Below the pieces are notes generated by a model, which was not told the DNA's origin, made no database searches, and saw only the letters and a list, made by a program, of their open reading frames with translations. DNA of 64,000 nt, from contig JACJYA010000011.1 of NCBI GenBank assembly GCA_020636315.1, forward strand, positions 124,001 to 188,000, in the 5' to 3' direction. Below are positions 53,091-61,950 of this stretch, piece by piece. Position numbers and translations under genes: made by a program. How positions within the stretch are numbered: position 1 is the first letter of the stretch; every line of letters begins with the position of its first letter. The stretch comes from Lewinellaceae bacterium. GTDB taxonomy: Bacteria > Bacteroidota > Bacteroidia > Chitinophagales > Saprospiraceae.

Positions 53091-54707
53091 ATGCAAAGAT
53101 TTGAGAAATGGACAGAAATATATGTACAACTTAAAAAATCTGACCAGGAACATGTACTGGAACCCAATGACCTGGAAAAACTCGCCCTGGCCGCTTACCT
53201 GACCGGAAGGGATACTGAAAGTTATCGGATACTGGAACGTGCTCATCAAAGGTATCTGGATCGGGAAAAGACGGAAAAAGCTGTACGCTGTGCTTTTTGG
53301 CTGGGGCTGATAATGATGAATGCAGGGCAGGCGGCAAGAGGCAGCGGATGGATGGCAAGAGGAGAAAGGCTTCTTAGCGATTTACACAACCAGGACTGTG
53401 CAGAGAAAGGTTTGCTTCTCATCCCAAGGGCATTAGGAGCGCTCTCTGCCGGACATGGCGACAAAGCACAGAAAATATTTGAGTCGGCCGTATCGGCGGG
53501 GGAACAATTTCGCAACGCTGATCTAATTGCACTCGGGCGGCTAGGGTTAGGACAGGCAATGATCCAACAGGGCGAAATAACCAGGGGGATAAAGCTGCTG
53601 GATGAAACGATGATCACCATAGAAACGGAAGAAGTCTTTCCGCTTGTAAACGGGATCGTCTATTGTGCAGTCATAGAAACCTGTCGCAAAGTCTGGGACC
53701 TGGAAAGGGCGCAGGAGTGGACATCTGCCCTGGCCCGGTGGTGCGATGCACAACCGGACATTGTTCCCTTCAGGGGCGAGTGCCTGGTGCGAAGAGCTGA
53801 GATATTCCAGTTTCACGGTGAATGGCATAAAGCTCTGGAGGAAACCAGGGATGCGTGTGATATTTTGACGCGTCAGCCGGGTGCCCCGTCAGCCGGAAAA
53901 GCATATTATCGCCAGGCTGAGCTACACCGCCTGGTGGGTAATTTTGAAAAGGCGGAAGAATGTTATTATGAAGCTGCCAAAAGGGGCAGAAACCCACAAC
54001 CCGGCCTCGCATTACTGCGTCTGGCGCAGGGACAGAAGGATGCAGCGGAAATTGCTATCAGAAATACCTTACAGGAGACAAAAGATCCGAGAAGGCGGGC
54101 GGAGCTTCTCCCGGTAATGGTAAAAATCATGATTGCTGTAAAGCAAACCGAAGATGCCCTTGATGCTGCAAGGGAATTATGTGGTATTGCAAGGGATTTT
54201 AATGTGCCTTATCTCCTCGCCATGTGCGCTCACTGCCTGGGTTCTGTCTTTCATGCAAAAGGGGATGTCCGGCCTGCTTTGGAACAATTGCAAAAGGCAT
54301 TGAAATTCTGGAATACCCTGAATCTTCCTTATGAATCTGCCTGCACCAGGGAACTGAAAGGGCTTGTTTATATGGAATTAAATGACAAGGATAATTCAGA
54401 GATGGAACTGATGGCTGCCAAATGGGTATTTGAACAACTTAAGGCTGTGCCGGACCTGGAAAGGGCCAATCGATTGTTAAAAAGGGAACGCAATCCCGAA
54501 ACCCACGGCCTGTCACTTCGCGAACTCCAGGTTCTGCGCCTGGTGGCATCAGGAAAAACCAACAAGGCCGTTGCCGGTAAATTATTTATTAGTGAACGAA
54601 CCGTTGACCGTCATGTGAGTAACATTTTCAATAAACTCGGTGTGTCGTCACGAGTGGAAGCCACCGCTTTTGCGTTCACAAATCAAATACTGGATAACGA
54701 TCTCTAA
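53091..54707 (+). CDS. LuxR-type regulator with helical (TPR-like) N-terminus
   Basis: 538 residues from ATG 53091 (a GTG lies one codon earlier). Residues 1-465 are helical repeats like those of MalT/TPR proteins (EKLALAAYLTGRDTESYRIL, AEIFQFHGEWHKALEETRDA, AELHRLVGNFEKAEECYYEA, LGSVFHAKGDVRPALEQLQK). Residues 470-535 are the LuxR helix-turn-helix: GLSLRELQVLRLVASGKTNK, AVAGKLFISERTVDRHVSNI, FNKLGVSSRVEAT. No receiver, no ATPase. Cytoplasmic; signal unknown. Divergent from the Gfo/Idh-DUF1080 operon (145 bp), which it may control. Confidence 0.86.
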   Translation: MQRFEKWTEIYVQLKKSDQEHVLEPNDLEKLALAAYLTGRDTESYRILERAHQRYLDREKTEKAVRCAFWLGLIMMNAGQAARGSGWMARGERLLSDLHNQDCAEKGLLLIPRALGALSAGHGDKAQKIFESAVSAGEQFRNADLIALGRLGLGQAMIQQGEITRGIKLLDETMITIETEEVFPLVNGIVYCAVIETCRKVWDLERAQEWTSALARWCDAQPDIVPFRGECLVRRAEIFQFHGEWHKALEETRDACDILTRQPGAPSAGKAYYRQAELHRLVGNFEKAEECYYEAAKRGRNPQPGLALLRLAQGQKDAAEIAIRNTLQETKDPRRRAELLPVMVKIMIAVKQTEDALDAARELCGIARDFNVPYLLAMCAHCLGSVFHAKGDVRPALEQLQKALKFWNTLNLPYESACTRELKGLVYMELNDKDNSEMELMAAKWVFEQLKAVPDLERANRLLKRERNPETHGLSLRELQVLRLVASGKTNKAVAGKLFISERTVDRHVSNIFNKLGVSSRVEATAFAFTNQILDNDL

Positions 54708-54744
54708 TGCCCCACCCCTCAATTAATAGCTCTTATTTCTTCCT

Positions 54745-54769
54745 ATGGGTAGTATTACCCATTTTTTTA
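54745..54769 (+). terminator. Terminator after luxR-type gene
   Basis: Perfect short hairpin ATGGGTA GTAT TACCCAT (54745-54762) followed by TTTTTT. Confidence 0.65.
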
Positions 54770-54861
54770 TCCAAATAATTGGGTGATCACACCGATGCAT
54801 CATAGCCTTCCTAAGCTTTATTTTGGGTTTGTATTCTTTTCATTCAAATGTGATGATCCTT

Positions 54862-55797
54862 ATGAAAACTCTATTCGTTTTATCAATTCTTTTTTTAGCA
54901 GGCCTGAATGCCTATTCCCAGAGTAAATCGGAAGTTCAGGAACAACAACCCATCATTGATATGCACATGCATACGGGCCTTCCTCATAAAATACCTGCCG
55001 GAACGCCATCTCTTTGCCGGCCCGAGCCTTGCGAAGGGGATGTCCCGGCAACAGTCGATCCCACACAGTTATTAGAGAAAACATTGAAAGCGATGAACCA
55101 ATATCACATTGTCAGGGGCTTTCTAAGCGGTGTGGATCTGGCTACGGTTAATAAATGGAAGAAGGAAGCACCGGAACGCTTTATTGCAGCGCCCTTCATT
55201 CTGAAACCCGGAAGCCCTGGCCCGGAGAAGCTCAGGCAGGAGTATGAGTCAGGTAATCTTAGCGGTATGGGAGAAATCGGGACTCAACTCCTTGGAGTTT
55301 CCCCGAACGATCCAGAACTCGAACCCTATTTCACGCTCGCAGAAGAGTTTGATCTCCCCGTTCTTATTCACACCTTGGGGATTGGCCCATATATGCCTGG
55401 TTTTCGCTCTGCCGCCGGCAACCCCTTGCTGTTGGAAGACGTACTGGTTCATCATCCGAAACTGCGGCTCTATGTAGAGAATGCCGGGTATCCTTATAAA
55501 GAAGAAATGATCGCGATGATGTACCAATATCCCCAGCTCTATGCAGATGTCTCGACGATCACATGGGTGATTCCCCGCACCGCTTTTTACGACTATCTAG
55601 AAGCATTTATCCGCGCCGGCCTTGGGAAGCGGCTGATGTTCGGGTCCGATCAGATGGTATGGCCGGAAAAGATCGGCAAAGCTGTGGAAGCCATTAAACA
55701 GGCACCCTTTTTAACGAAGGAGCAAAAACGGGATATCTTTTATAACAATGCGAAGCGATTTCTTCGCCTGGAAGATGCTGAGGATGTTTCGAATTAA
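54862..55797 (+). CDS. Secreted amidohydrolase (TIM-barrel, COG2159 type)
   Basis: 311 residues from ATG 54862. Signal peptide (TLFVLSILFLAGLNAYSQ). Metal site IIDMHMHTGLPHK (HxH), then GMGEIGTQLLG, LPVLIHTLGIG (metal His), VENAGYPYKEEM, and the Asp strand RLMFGSDQMVWPEKIGKAVE; ends FYNNAKRFLRL. All expected metal ligands are present. Periplasmic hydrolase or decarboxylase; substrate unknown. Confidence 0.87.
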   Translation: MKTLFVLSILFLAGLNAYSQSKSEVQEQQPIIDMHMHTGLPHKIPAGTPSLCRPEPCEGDVPATVDPTQLLEKTLKAMNQYHIVRGFLSGVDLATVNKWKKEAPERFIAAPFILKPGSPGPEKLRQEYESGNLSGMGEIGTQLLGVSPNDPELEPYFTLAEEFDLPVLIHTLGIGPYMPGFRSAAGNPLLLEDVLVHHPKLRLYVENAGYPYKEEMIAMMYQYPQLYADVSTITWVIPRTAFYDYLEAFIRAGLGKRLMFGSDQMVWPEKIGKAVEAIKQAPFLTKEQKRDIFYNNAKRFLRLEDAEDVSN

Positions 55798-55974
55798 GAG
55801 TTTGTTCAAAATTCAAAACTTGGAGTATCAATGTAGAGTTGATAAAAATCCTCGCCATTAGGTTTGGTGAGTTGGGTATGAGATCCAAAGGCGGAATGTC
55901 GGAAAAAAAATGGCTTTTGAGAGTAATTTTCAATAAATTGTACGGACATAAGGAAACACCCTTAATATGTTTTT

Positions 55975-56388
55975 ATGGCCGCCGATTTCAGGATCCCACT
56001 GTTTCTGGTTTTTATCATTGGAATTTCTTACATCATTATTCAGAATTTCGCTGTTCAATCTTTACCGGCTGCCCCATCCCATCCACTTCCAATGGAAACA
56101 AATGATGCAACAGTCAAATTTAACGATCAGGTTTATGAAAGCTGGAAAAGCATCCTGATGCAACTTTTGGAGCGATTGAGGCTAGGTATGCCACTTACCC
56201 AGGAACAAGAGGAAATAATTGATGGTATGTCTCAGCTCTTGCAGCAATACAGCGCCAGCATGGCCGACAAAGCCGAGGAACTTCTAACCTTGATCCAGAT
56301 GATCCAGCAGATGCAGGAAGATTGGATAAAACAGCACTCTGATGAAGGACAACAAAGAACAGATAATGAATACAAGCCAGGTGAATGA
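55975..56388 (+). CDS. Membrane-anchored small protein, unknown
   Basis: 137 residues: one membrane helix (IPLFLVFIIGISYIIIQNFA, residues 7-26), a Pro-rich stretch, then a helical, Gln-rich coiled coil (TQEQEEIIDGMSQLLQQYSA, LLTLIQMIQQMQEDWIKQ). No family recognised. Its end overlaps the start of the next small gene, so they are probably co-translated. Confidence 0.55.
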   Translation: MAADFRIPLFLVFIIGISYIIIQNFAVQSLPAAPSHPLPMETNDATVKFNDQVYESWKSILMQLLERLRLGMPLTQEQEEIIDGMSQLLQQYSASMADKAEELLTLIQMIQQMQEDWIKQHSDEGQQRTDNEYKPGE

Positions 56389-56599
56389 GGAAGTAGTGGC
56401 GCTTTATTCTACTTACTACTACGATCATGTTCAACGAATTGAACAAACCACTAGGCGTAAGGCTTTCCTAAATATACTGCTTCAGGTTGCTGCGAAGCTA
56501 TATAGCCCGGAAACAGGAATGAGCCTTGGGGTCCAGCTTCTTGAAAATAGCATAGCTTCTGCTGAAGAGGCCGAAAAAGGAGAATACAAAGAAGGATAA
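56342..56599 (+). CDS. Small helical protein, unknown
   Basis: 85 residues from ATG 56342; ATG 56369 (MNTSQVNEEV) is an alternative that still overlaps the previous gene by 20 bp. Mostly helical (ALYSTYYYDHVQRIEQTTRR, FLNILLQVAAKLYSPET), no signal or membrane helix. Not recognised. The next 245 bp hold no gene or clear signal. Confidence 0.5.
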   Translation: MKDNKEQIMNTSQVNEEVVALYSTYYYDHVQRIEQTTRRKAFLNILLQVAAKLYSPETGMSLGVQLLENSIASAEEAEKGEYKEG

Positions 56600-56844
56600 A
56601 ATGTTCTCCTGCCTTTCTGACTTCTCTTAGTCTGTCTGCGCTAACCGCCGTTAAAATGGCCTGCCAGGCGCCTGCCGGGCCCAATTTTGCATGCCCAGCG
56701 AAAGGAATGGATTGTTGTACTGAAATTGATGGGGGTGGGATTTTCAAAAAAAAGGGTTCGTTTTTATAGATTTCTAGCAGAGTCATAAGGAAATATTTAA
56801 AACCCTTTGTTTCTAGGTGTTCCGGGAAGCTTGGTTACAAGCCC

Positions 56845-57285
56845 TCACCTTACCAACAATACTTCCCCTCCCAGCTGAACCACCTCCCTATCCACTCTTC
56901 TGGCTTCGAGCTGATATACGTACAGGCCCGGCGGAGCCTGCTCCCCTTTCACCATGCCATCCCAGCCAAGCGCTTCCACATTGGGCATGAAATTGGAGCG
57001 CTCGAAGAGCAAGCCTCCCCAGCGGTTGAAGATGCGGAAGGACTCCACCTCCTGAATGGAAGCATCTGCGTATGGGATCAGGCGGTCATTGCGGCCATCC
57101 TCATTAGGGGAGAAGGCATTGGGCATGTAGATACCGCTTTGCTTTTCAATATAGATGGTGATCGCGGTTCCAACGGTGCAACCCAGGCTATCGGTACACA
57201 AACTGCCAGAGGTAAGAATGTCTATGGCGGCATGGGCGGAGAGGAGGGATAGCAGGAAGAGCGCGGGGGTGAGGAGGTGTTTCAT
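56845..57285 (-). CDS. Tiny secreted protein made of a T9SS type B sorting domain
   Basis: 146 residues. Signal peptide (LLTPALFLLSLLSAHAA), about 30 residues with two Cys (GSLCTDSLGCTVGTAITIYI), then a complete gliding-motility-associated (CHU_C, type B) C-terminal domain: IYMPNAFSPNEDGRNDRLIP, VESFRIFNRWGGLLFERSNF, GWDGMVKGEQAPPGLYVYQL, GEVLLVR. There is no cargo domain, so it is either a remnant of a larger protein or a minimal surface anchor. Directly downstream of a small secreted protein gene. Confidence 0.8.
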   Translation of the reverse strand: MKHLLTPALFLLSLLSAHAAIDILTSGSLCTDSLGCTVGTAITIYIEKQSGIYMPNAFSPNEDGRNDRLIPYADASIQEVESFRIFNRWGGLLFERSNFMPNVEALGWDGMVKGEQAPPGLYVYQLEARRVDREVVQLGGEVLLVR

Positions 57286-57329
57286 GATGCAGCTGTTGAT
57301 TGTGGTAAATTATTCTGTTTCCAAGCTGT

Positions 57330-57938
57330 TCATTTGTTTTCCAGAATATCCGCAATTCGGAGCAAATTTTCCTTGCGCTGGGAGACGCCGCGGATGGAGT
57401 TGGCCATGATGCGGAGGCAGGCGGCTTTTTCTTTTTTATCCATAAAACCTTCACTTATTAAATAAAAGAAGTTTTCAAAGTAAAAACTAAACCAATATAG
57501 CCTTTCTGTACTTTGGGGCTTATCCAGGCGATCCATCACCTTGCGCATAAGAGCCGGGTGTACATATTCGTTTTGATATATCATTTTTCCAAAGTTTGCC
57601 CAATAGGGATGTTCTTCATTGAAGTCATCGTTAAAACTCACCCCTCTTTTATCAATGTTGTCCAGCAACCAATTCATAGTTTCTTCTATAGGGAATAAAT
57701 GGTATTGCAACCTGGCCTTAATGCGTTCAGATACCTTTAGGGTACTATCATGCTGGGCGGCATACATTTCGTTGTACAATTCTTTTAACCTTTGATGATA
57801 TTGTTTATTTAAGGCCTCAACTTCCAAAATAATGGAGTCGACCTTTGATTGGGCCATGCTATCATGCGTGATGCACATTCCGACCCCTGCAAATAAAAAG
57901 TAGCATAGAATCCCAAAAGAAGATTTGGCCTTTTTCAT
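57330..57938 (-). CDS. Secreted helical protein, unknown
   Basis: 202 residues from ATG 57938 (a start at 57959 would overlap the upstream gene). Signal peptide (SFGILCYFLFAGVGMCITHD, then SMAQ). The rest is helical (LEVEALNKQYHQRLKELYNE, HPYWANFGKMIYQNEYVHPA, FSFYFENFFYLISEGFMDKK). No family recognised. It lies just after the MITE-split gene on the same strand. Confidence 0.6.
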   Translation of the reverse strand: MKKAKSSFGILCYFLFAGVGMCITHDSMAQSKVDSIILEVEALNKQYHQRLKELYNEMYAAQHDSTLKVSERIKARLQYHLFPIEETMNWLLDNIDKRGVSFNDDFNEEHPYWANFGKMIYQNEYVHPALMRKVMDRLDKPQSTERLYWFSFYFENFFYLISEGFMDKKEKAACLRIMANSIRGVSQRKENLLRIADILENK

Positions 57939-57955
57939 AAATAGCTGGTTTTTAA

Positions 57956-60791
57956 TCAAAAAGGTGCAAAAACATTGAATGGTTGATTGCTGATATTCAA
58001 TTGATTAACCTTACCAAGAGGGTGTTGAGAGGCAAAGGTGCTGTAAGTAAAACGGTCATTGAGTGCAAATGGGATGCTACCCTGTGTAATTTGAATAGAA
58101 ATGCCCTCAAATGTTTGTGTCCAAACCCCGCTTGGCCCTTCAGGTATAGTTATTGTTGCCGCAGGGCTGCCGTTCACGATTCTATGGATACTCCATTTCC
58201 CTCCAAAATAGTCAAAATCCATTCGATATCCATTAGTGGCAATAGCCGCTGAGTCGGCTACACTCAAAATAATGCTGCCATTACTTCCGGAGTTCGACCC
58301 TTTAACGGGAAAACTGACTGAAACATTAGCCGTATCCAATTCCATCTTATATGCGAATCCAGAGCTAAATGGGGGCGATTTGACTACCGGCGCCGGCCGG
58401 ATACTTAGATATTGTGCCGTTAGGTACAAAATATCGGTAAAAAAATGGTGAAAAATGAACCTCCGTGCCGTAGGTACGGCACATCGGCGTTGGCCTGATC
58501 GCTATGTCCCGTACCTACGGCACGGGTCGTCCCTAACTCGGGGCTACGTCTTCCGATATGTCGTCCCTACAGGACGTTTTAGCTCTGGATTCGCATATCT
58601 TATATAATCCATTGGAAAAACGCCTGAGGTGAAATGTATTGTACCAATCCATTTTAGCTGAACTTCTGGAGCCTTCCAATGTATTTTTAGGCCCACTTAT
58701 ATTATTTGTTTGAAAGTCATCTATTTTCATCCTAACAAATTCTTTGAATGTTGCCCTATAGATTTTGAATGCTAAATTTTCATTTTCTATATCATATAAA
58801 TCTGATCCAGGGGGGTCGAAAGAATATATCAAACCTGCAGGTGAAGGGGTATTATCATTTTGTCCAAGTCCTCCTTGCCCATCATCATCATTTGCTTTCT
58901 CATTATCTTGCTGAGCTAACCATGGAAATATATCTTGATCACAATTTGATGAAGAAAAGCCATTTCCAGAAACAAGCCAGCAAGTGTTTATTTGTTTTTG
59001 TCGAGTAACATCAAACGTTAAGTTAAAATCATCATATTGCTGAGTAGTTAAAGCAGGTAATATTCTAAACTCCCAAAATATCCTACCAGCCATCCATTTA
59101 TTGTTGGATGAAGTGTCTCCAGGGAAGTTTATACTGGAAATAGGGGCCATAGGTTCTCTTCTACATGGCCCAAAACCATACCTCGTCATATCATTAGCTA
59201 TCCAACCACAATTTATTCTGCGATATGTGCCACACTCAGAAAGTTGAACTGCTGGATCTGGAGCAGGGGTAGTAGTGTATGGACAATTATTACAATCCGC
59301 TCCAACAAAAGTAGGCTGAGGGCTTATGGTTCGGTTAAACCAAACAGTGCTCAAGCCCACCCAAAAAGCCGTTGCCGCCACCGTATCCCTTTTACCTCCA
59401 TACGAAGCCTCAATAACTATATCCCTCAGCGTATCGCTATGACCGGTGGCCTCCAGGTAAAAGGTTAGGCTATCGGGGGCGTTCCCGAAAGAGATGTTGT
59501 ATTCGTTTGGGGATGCGGAAGCAAGCGAATCTTCCTTCGTAGGCGCCTTCCAGAACTTTACCCTTTGGCCACCTTCCAGCACCCGCAGTTTCAGGCTGCC
59601 GCCGGAATAGGGCTGCGGCTTAAGGACGAGCAGCTTCATCAGGTATATCTCGTTCCTTCCCACGAGGGAGGCTGTCACCGACATGTCCTGATAATCCGGA
59701 ATAGTGTCTCCATCCGTATCGTTCAGGTTGGCTACCGTCACGGAAACAGAATAAAGGCCCGGTTCATACACTTCTATCGAATCTCCCGTAATCCCGGTGC
59801 TCCATTCTGCGGTTGCGTAGGCCCCACCGAGGCTCAACACCACATATTCCTGAGTACAGCCGACGGCCCGATTTTCGGTGGGAGCTGCATTCCTGCCAGG
59901 CCTTGCTCCCGGCATATCCCGGTAGCAAAGGGACGGATCTTCAGGCAATATCCTCACCTCAACGGTATTGACCGTGACGGTAACTTCATCTTCAGCCACC
60001 AGTTCACCATCCGAAGCGGTGACGTATACCCGGTAAGTAACTGTCTGCTCCGGCGATGCATGGGGCATTGCATTTTCCGGATCATTCAGCCCCGTTTCCG
60101 GCATCCAGCGGTAGCAATACTCCAGGCTGTCCAGCGGATGTGGCGAGGGCAGGCAGCCCGTGCCTACCTGCACCGTATCTCCCTGGCAGATCTCCACATC
60201 AGGCCCGGCCACGCTTAGGCATTCCTCCATTAGCCGCCTCTCCAACACAAAATCGTCATACCGCACCCAGCCGGTAGCAGCACCGATTTCAAAAGCTTTG
60301 GCAATCACCCAATAAGTACCCGCCGCATTCACCATAAATACCGCCGAAGCCGTATCAACACCCGGCAGAGAAGGGTCATCGGTACTGAGAGAAGGGATCG
60401 ATACACCCCATCCAATAGGCGTGCCGCCACTGCTGGGAGCGGTGTGGTAAGAGAACTGCACTGCCTGGTTCTCCCCAAAAGGCTTAACTGTCAAGCGCAG
60501 ACGGTATTCGTAGGCGGTATCCAGTGCCACTTCCATAGCGATCAGGCTGCCGCTGGCAAAGGGCTGCAAGAGGGCACAGGTATCGGTAGCCGAGTCGCTG
60601 CTGCCATAAGTGCTTCGCACAAAACCAACGGCATGGAAGCCTGCTACGCCTTGCAACGTGGCGGAAAAACCGGAGCCGTCAAAATTTTAGGATTGGACGG
60701 CCTCCCAACCTTGAGCGGACAAGGAGAGAGGGAGATGGGGAGACAAGGCGGTGGTCAGAAAGAACGCGTTGAGTAAAAGCCTTTGGATCAT
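57956..60791 (-). pseudogene. Secreted protein split by a MITE and a nonsense codon
   Basis: The reading frame starts at ATG 60791 with a signal peptide (MIQRLLLNAFFLTTALSPHL), meets an in-frame TAA at 60689-60687, and goes on in the same frame (NFDGSGFSATLQGVAGFHAV) as an open frame to 58533. It has jelly-roll-like and PKD/Ig-like parts (SVAGPDVEICQGDTVQVGTG, YRWMPETGLNDPENAMPHAS, YSVSVTVANLNDTDGDTIPD). At 58596 it enters a miniature element and picks up a foreign tail. Removing the element plus one 7-bp target copy (253 bp) joins SNGLYK to MELDTANVSVSFPVKG in frame and continues to 57956. Original product about 860 residues. As written it is inactive twice over. Confidence 0.8.
58351..58596. 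mobile_element. MITE with 19-bp ends and 7-bp target duplication
   Basis: 246 bp. Terminal inverted repeats ATGCGAATCCAGAGCTAAA (58351-58369 and 58596-58578), perfect over 19 bp. Flanked by direct repeats ATCTTAT (58344-58350 and 58597-58603), the target duplication. The core holds REP-like palindromes (GTGCCGTAGGTACGGCAC, and CGTCCCTACAGGACG). No ORF, so it must be moved by a transposase elsewhere. Confidence 0.9.
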
Positions 60792-61055
60792 AGCCTATGC
60801 AAGGCTCTCCCATTAGCTGCGGGGGGCTCTTCCCTTGGCTGTTAAGCCATAAAGCGTTTACCTGAGTTGCATTCTTATAATTTTTGAACCAGCCTGTGCT
60901 TTTCCAACAAGCTCTTAAACGGCCGTTTTATCAAACCACACTTACCCCAGCCTGAGGAACCAGTTATCCAGCCTAAAGAGTCCAAAAAACTCGTCCAATA
61001 AAACAATGGCCAAAAAACTTTGGGGGGCACCATTTTCCCAAACCTCGGATCCTTT

Positions 61056-61811
61056 TCATTCTTCCCCTCGATCCCTTTGCCGCATCGCTTCATACAACAT
61101 CATCCCCGCTGCCACCGACACATTAAAACTATCCGTCGTGCCCTTCTGCGGGATGATGAACAGCTCGTCTGCCGCGCGGGCGACGGCGGGGCTGATGCCC
61201 TCGCCCTCGGCGCCCAGGATGAAGGCCACGGGCTCGCGCAGGGACAGCTCGTAGAGGGGCCTGGTAGCTTCCAGGCTGCTGGCCAGCACCTTGACGCCCG
61301 ATAGCTGCAGGTACTCGATGGCGGCGATGAGGCTGCTCTCCCGGCAGACGGGGAGCACCGCCAGGGCGCCGGCCGAGGTTTTCATGGCCTCGGCGTTGAT
61401 CTGGGCGCTGTTCTTCTGGGGGATCACGAGGGCGTGGGCGCCGGCGGCCTCGGCGGTGCGGGCGATGGCGCCGAAGTTGCGTACGTCGGTCACCCCGTCG
61501 AGCAGGACGATCAGGGGGGCTTCCGACCTTTCATAGACGGTGGGCAGAACATCCTCCAGCCGATAGTAGCGGATGAGGGCCTGCAGCGCGATGACTCCCT
61601 GATGGTTGCCCCTCACGATCTTGTTAAGGCGCTCTTTAGGCACCACCTGCATTGGTACCCCTTCCTCCCGGCACAGGTGGCGAAGCTCCTTTTCCATTTC
61701 TCCGCGAATACCTTGTTGCAGCATCACCTTGTCGATGGGGGTGCCGGAGCGCAGCGCATCCACTACCGGGTGGCGGCCGTAGATGATGGAGATGTCTTTG
61801 TTCTTTGGCAT
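61056..61811 (-). CDS. rlmB: 23S rRNA (guanosine-2'-O-)-methyltransferase RlmB
   Basis: 251 residues from ATG 61811. N-terminal substrate-binding domain (IIYGRHPVVDALRSGTPIDK), then the SpoU/TrmH SPOUT knot: LLDGVTDVRNFGAIARTAEA, VIPQKNSAQINAEAMKTSAG, FILGAEGEGISPAVARAADE, IPQKGTTDSFNVSVAAGMML, the three family motifs intact. Methylates G2251 (E. coli numbering) of 23S rRNA. Isolated housekeeping gene, divergent from the M36 protease. Confidence 0.93.
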   Translation of the reverse strand: MPKNKDISIIYGRHPVVDALRSGTPIDKVMLQQGIRGEMEKELRHLCREEGVPMQVVPKERLNKIVRGNHQGVIALQALIRYYRLEDVLPTVYERSEAPLIVLLDGVTDVRNFGAIARTAEAAGAHALVIPQKNSAQINAEAMKTSAGALAVLPVCRESSLIAAIEYLQLSGVKVLASSLEATRPLYELSLREPVAFILGAEGEGISPAVARAADELFIIPQKGTTDSFNVSVAAGMMLYEAMRQRDRGEE

Positions 61812-61950
61812 GGAGTAAAGGTCGGGAATTTTCGTGGAATTCCATTTTGCAAAGTGGCTTGCCGCCACTTCCGCCAAAGAAGTAAATTGATTTATTTTTC
61901 CCTAATTTTGGGCCTGCCGGTAATTAATTCCATCATCATATCACCAGCTT

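Noticed and set aside
60880..61055. Possible further copy of the TTAGAGCTTGTT element near 60905
   Set aside because: Only one end-like sequence is present, with mismatches; no second arm found.
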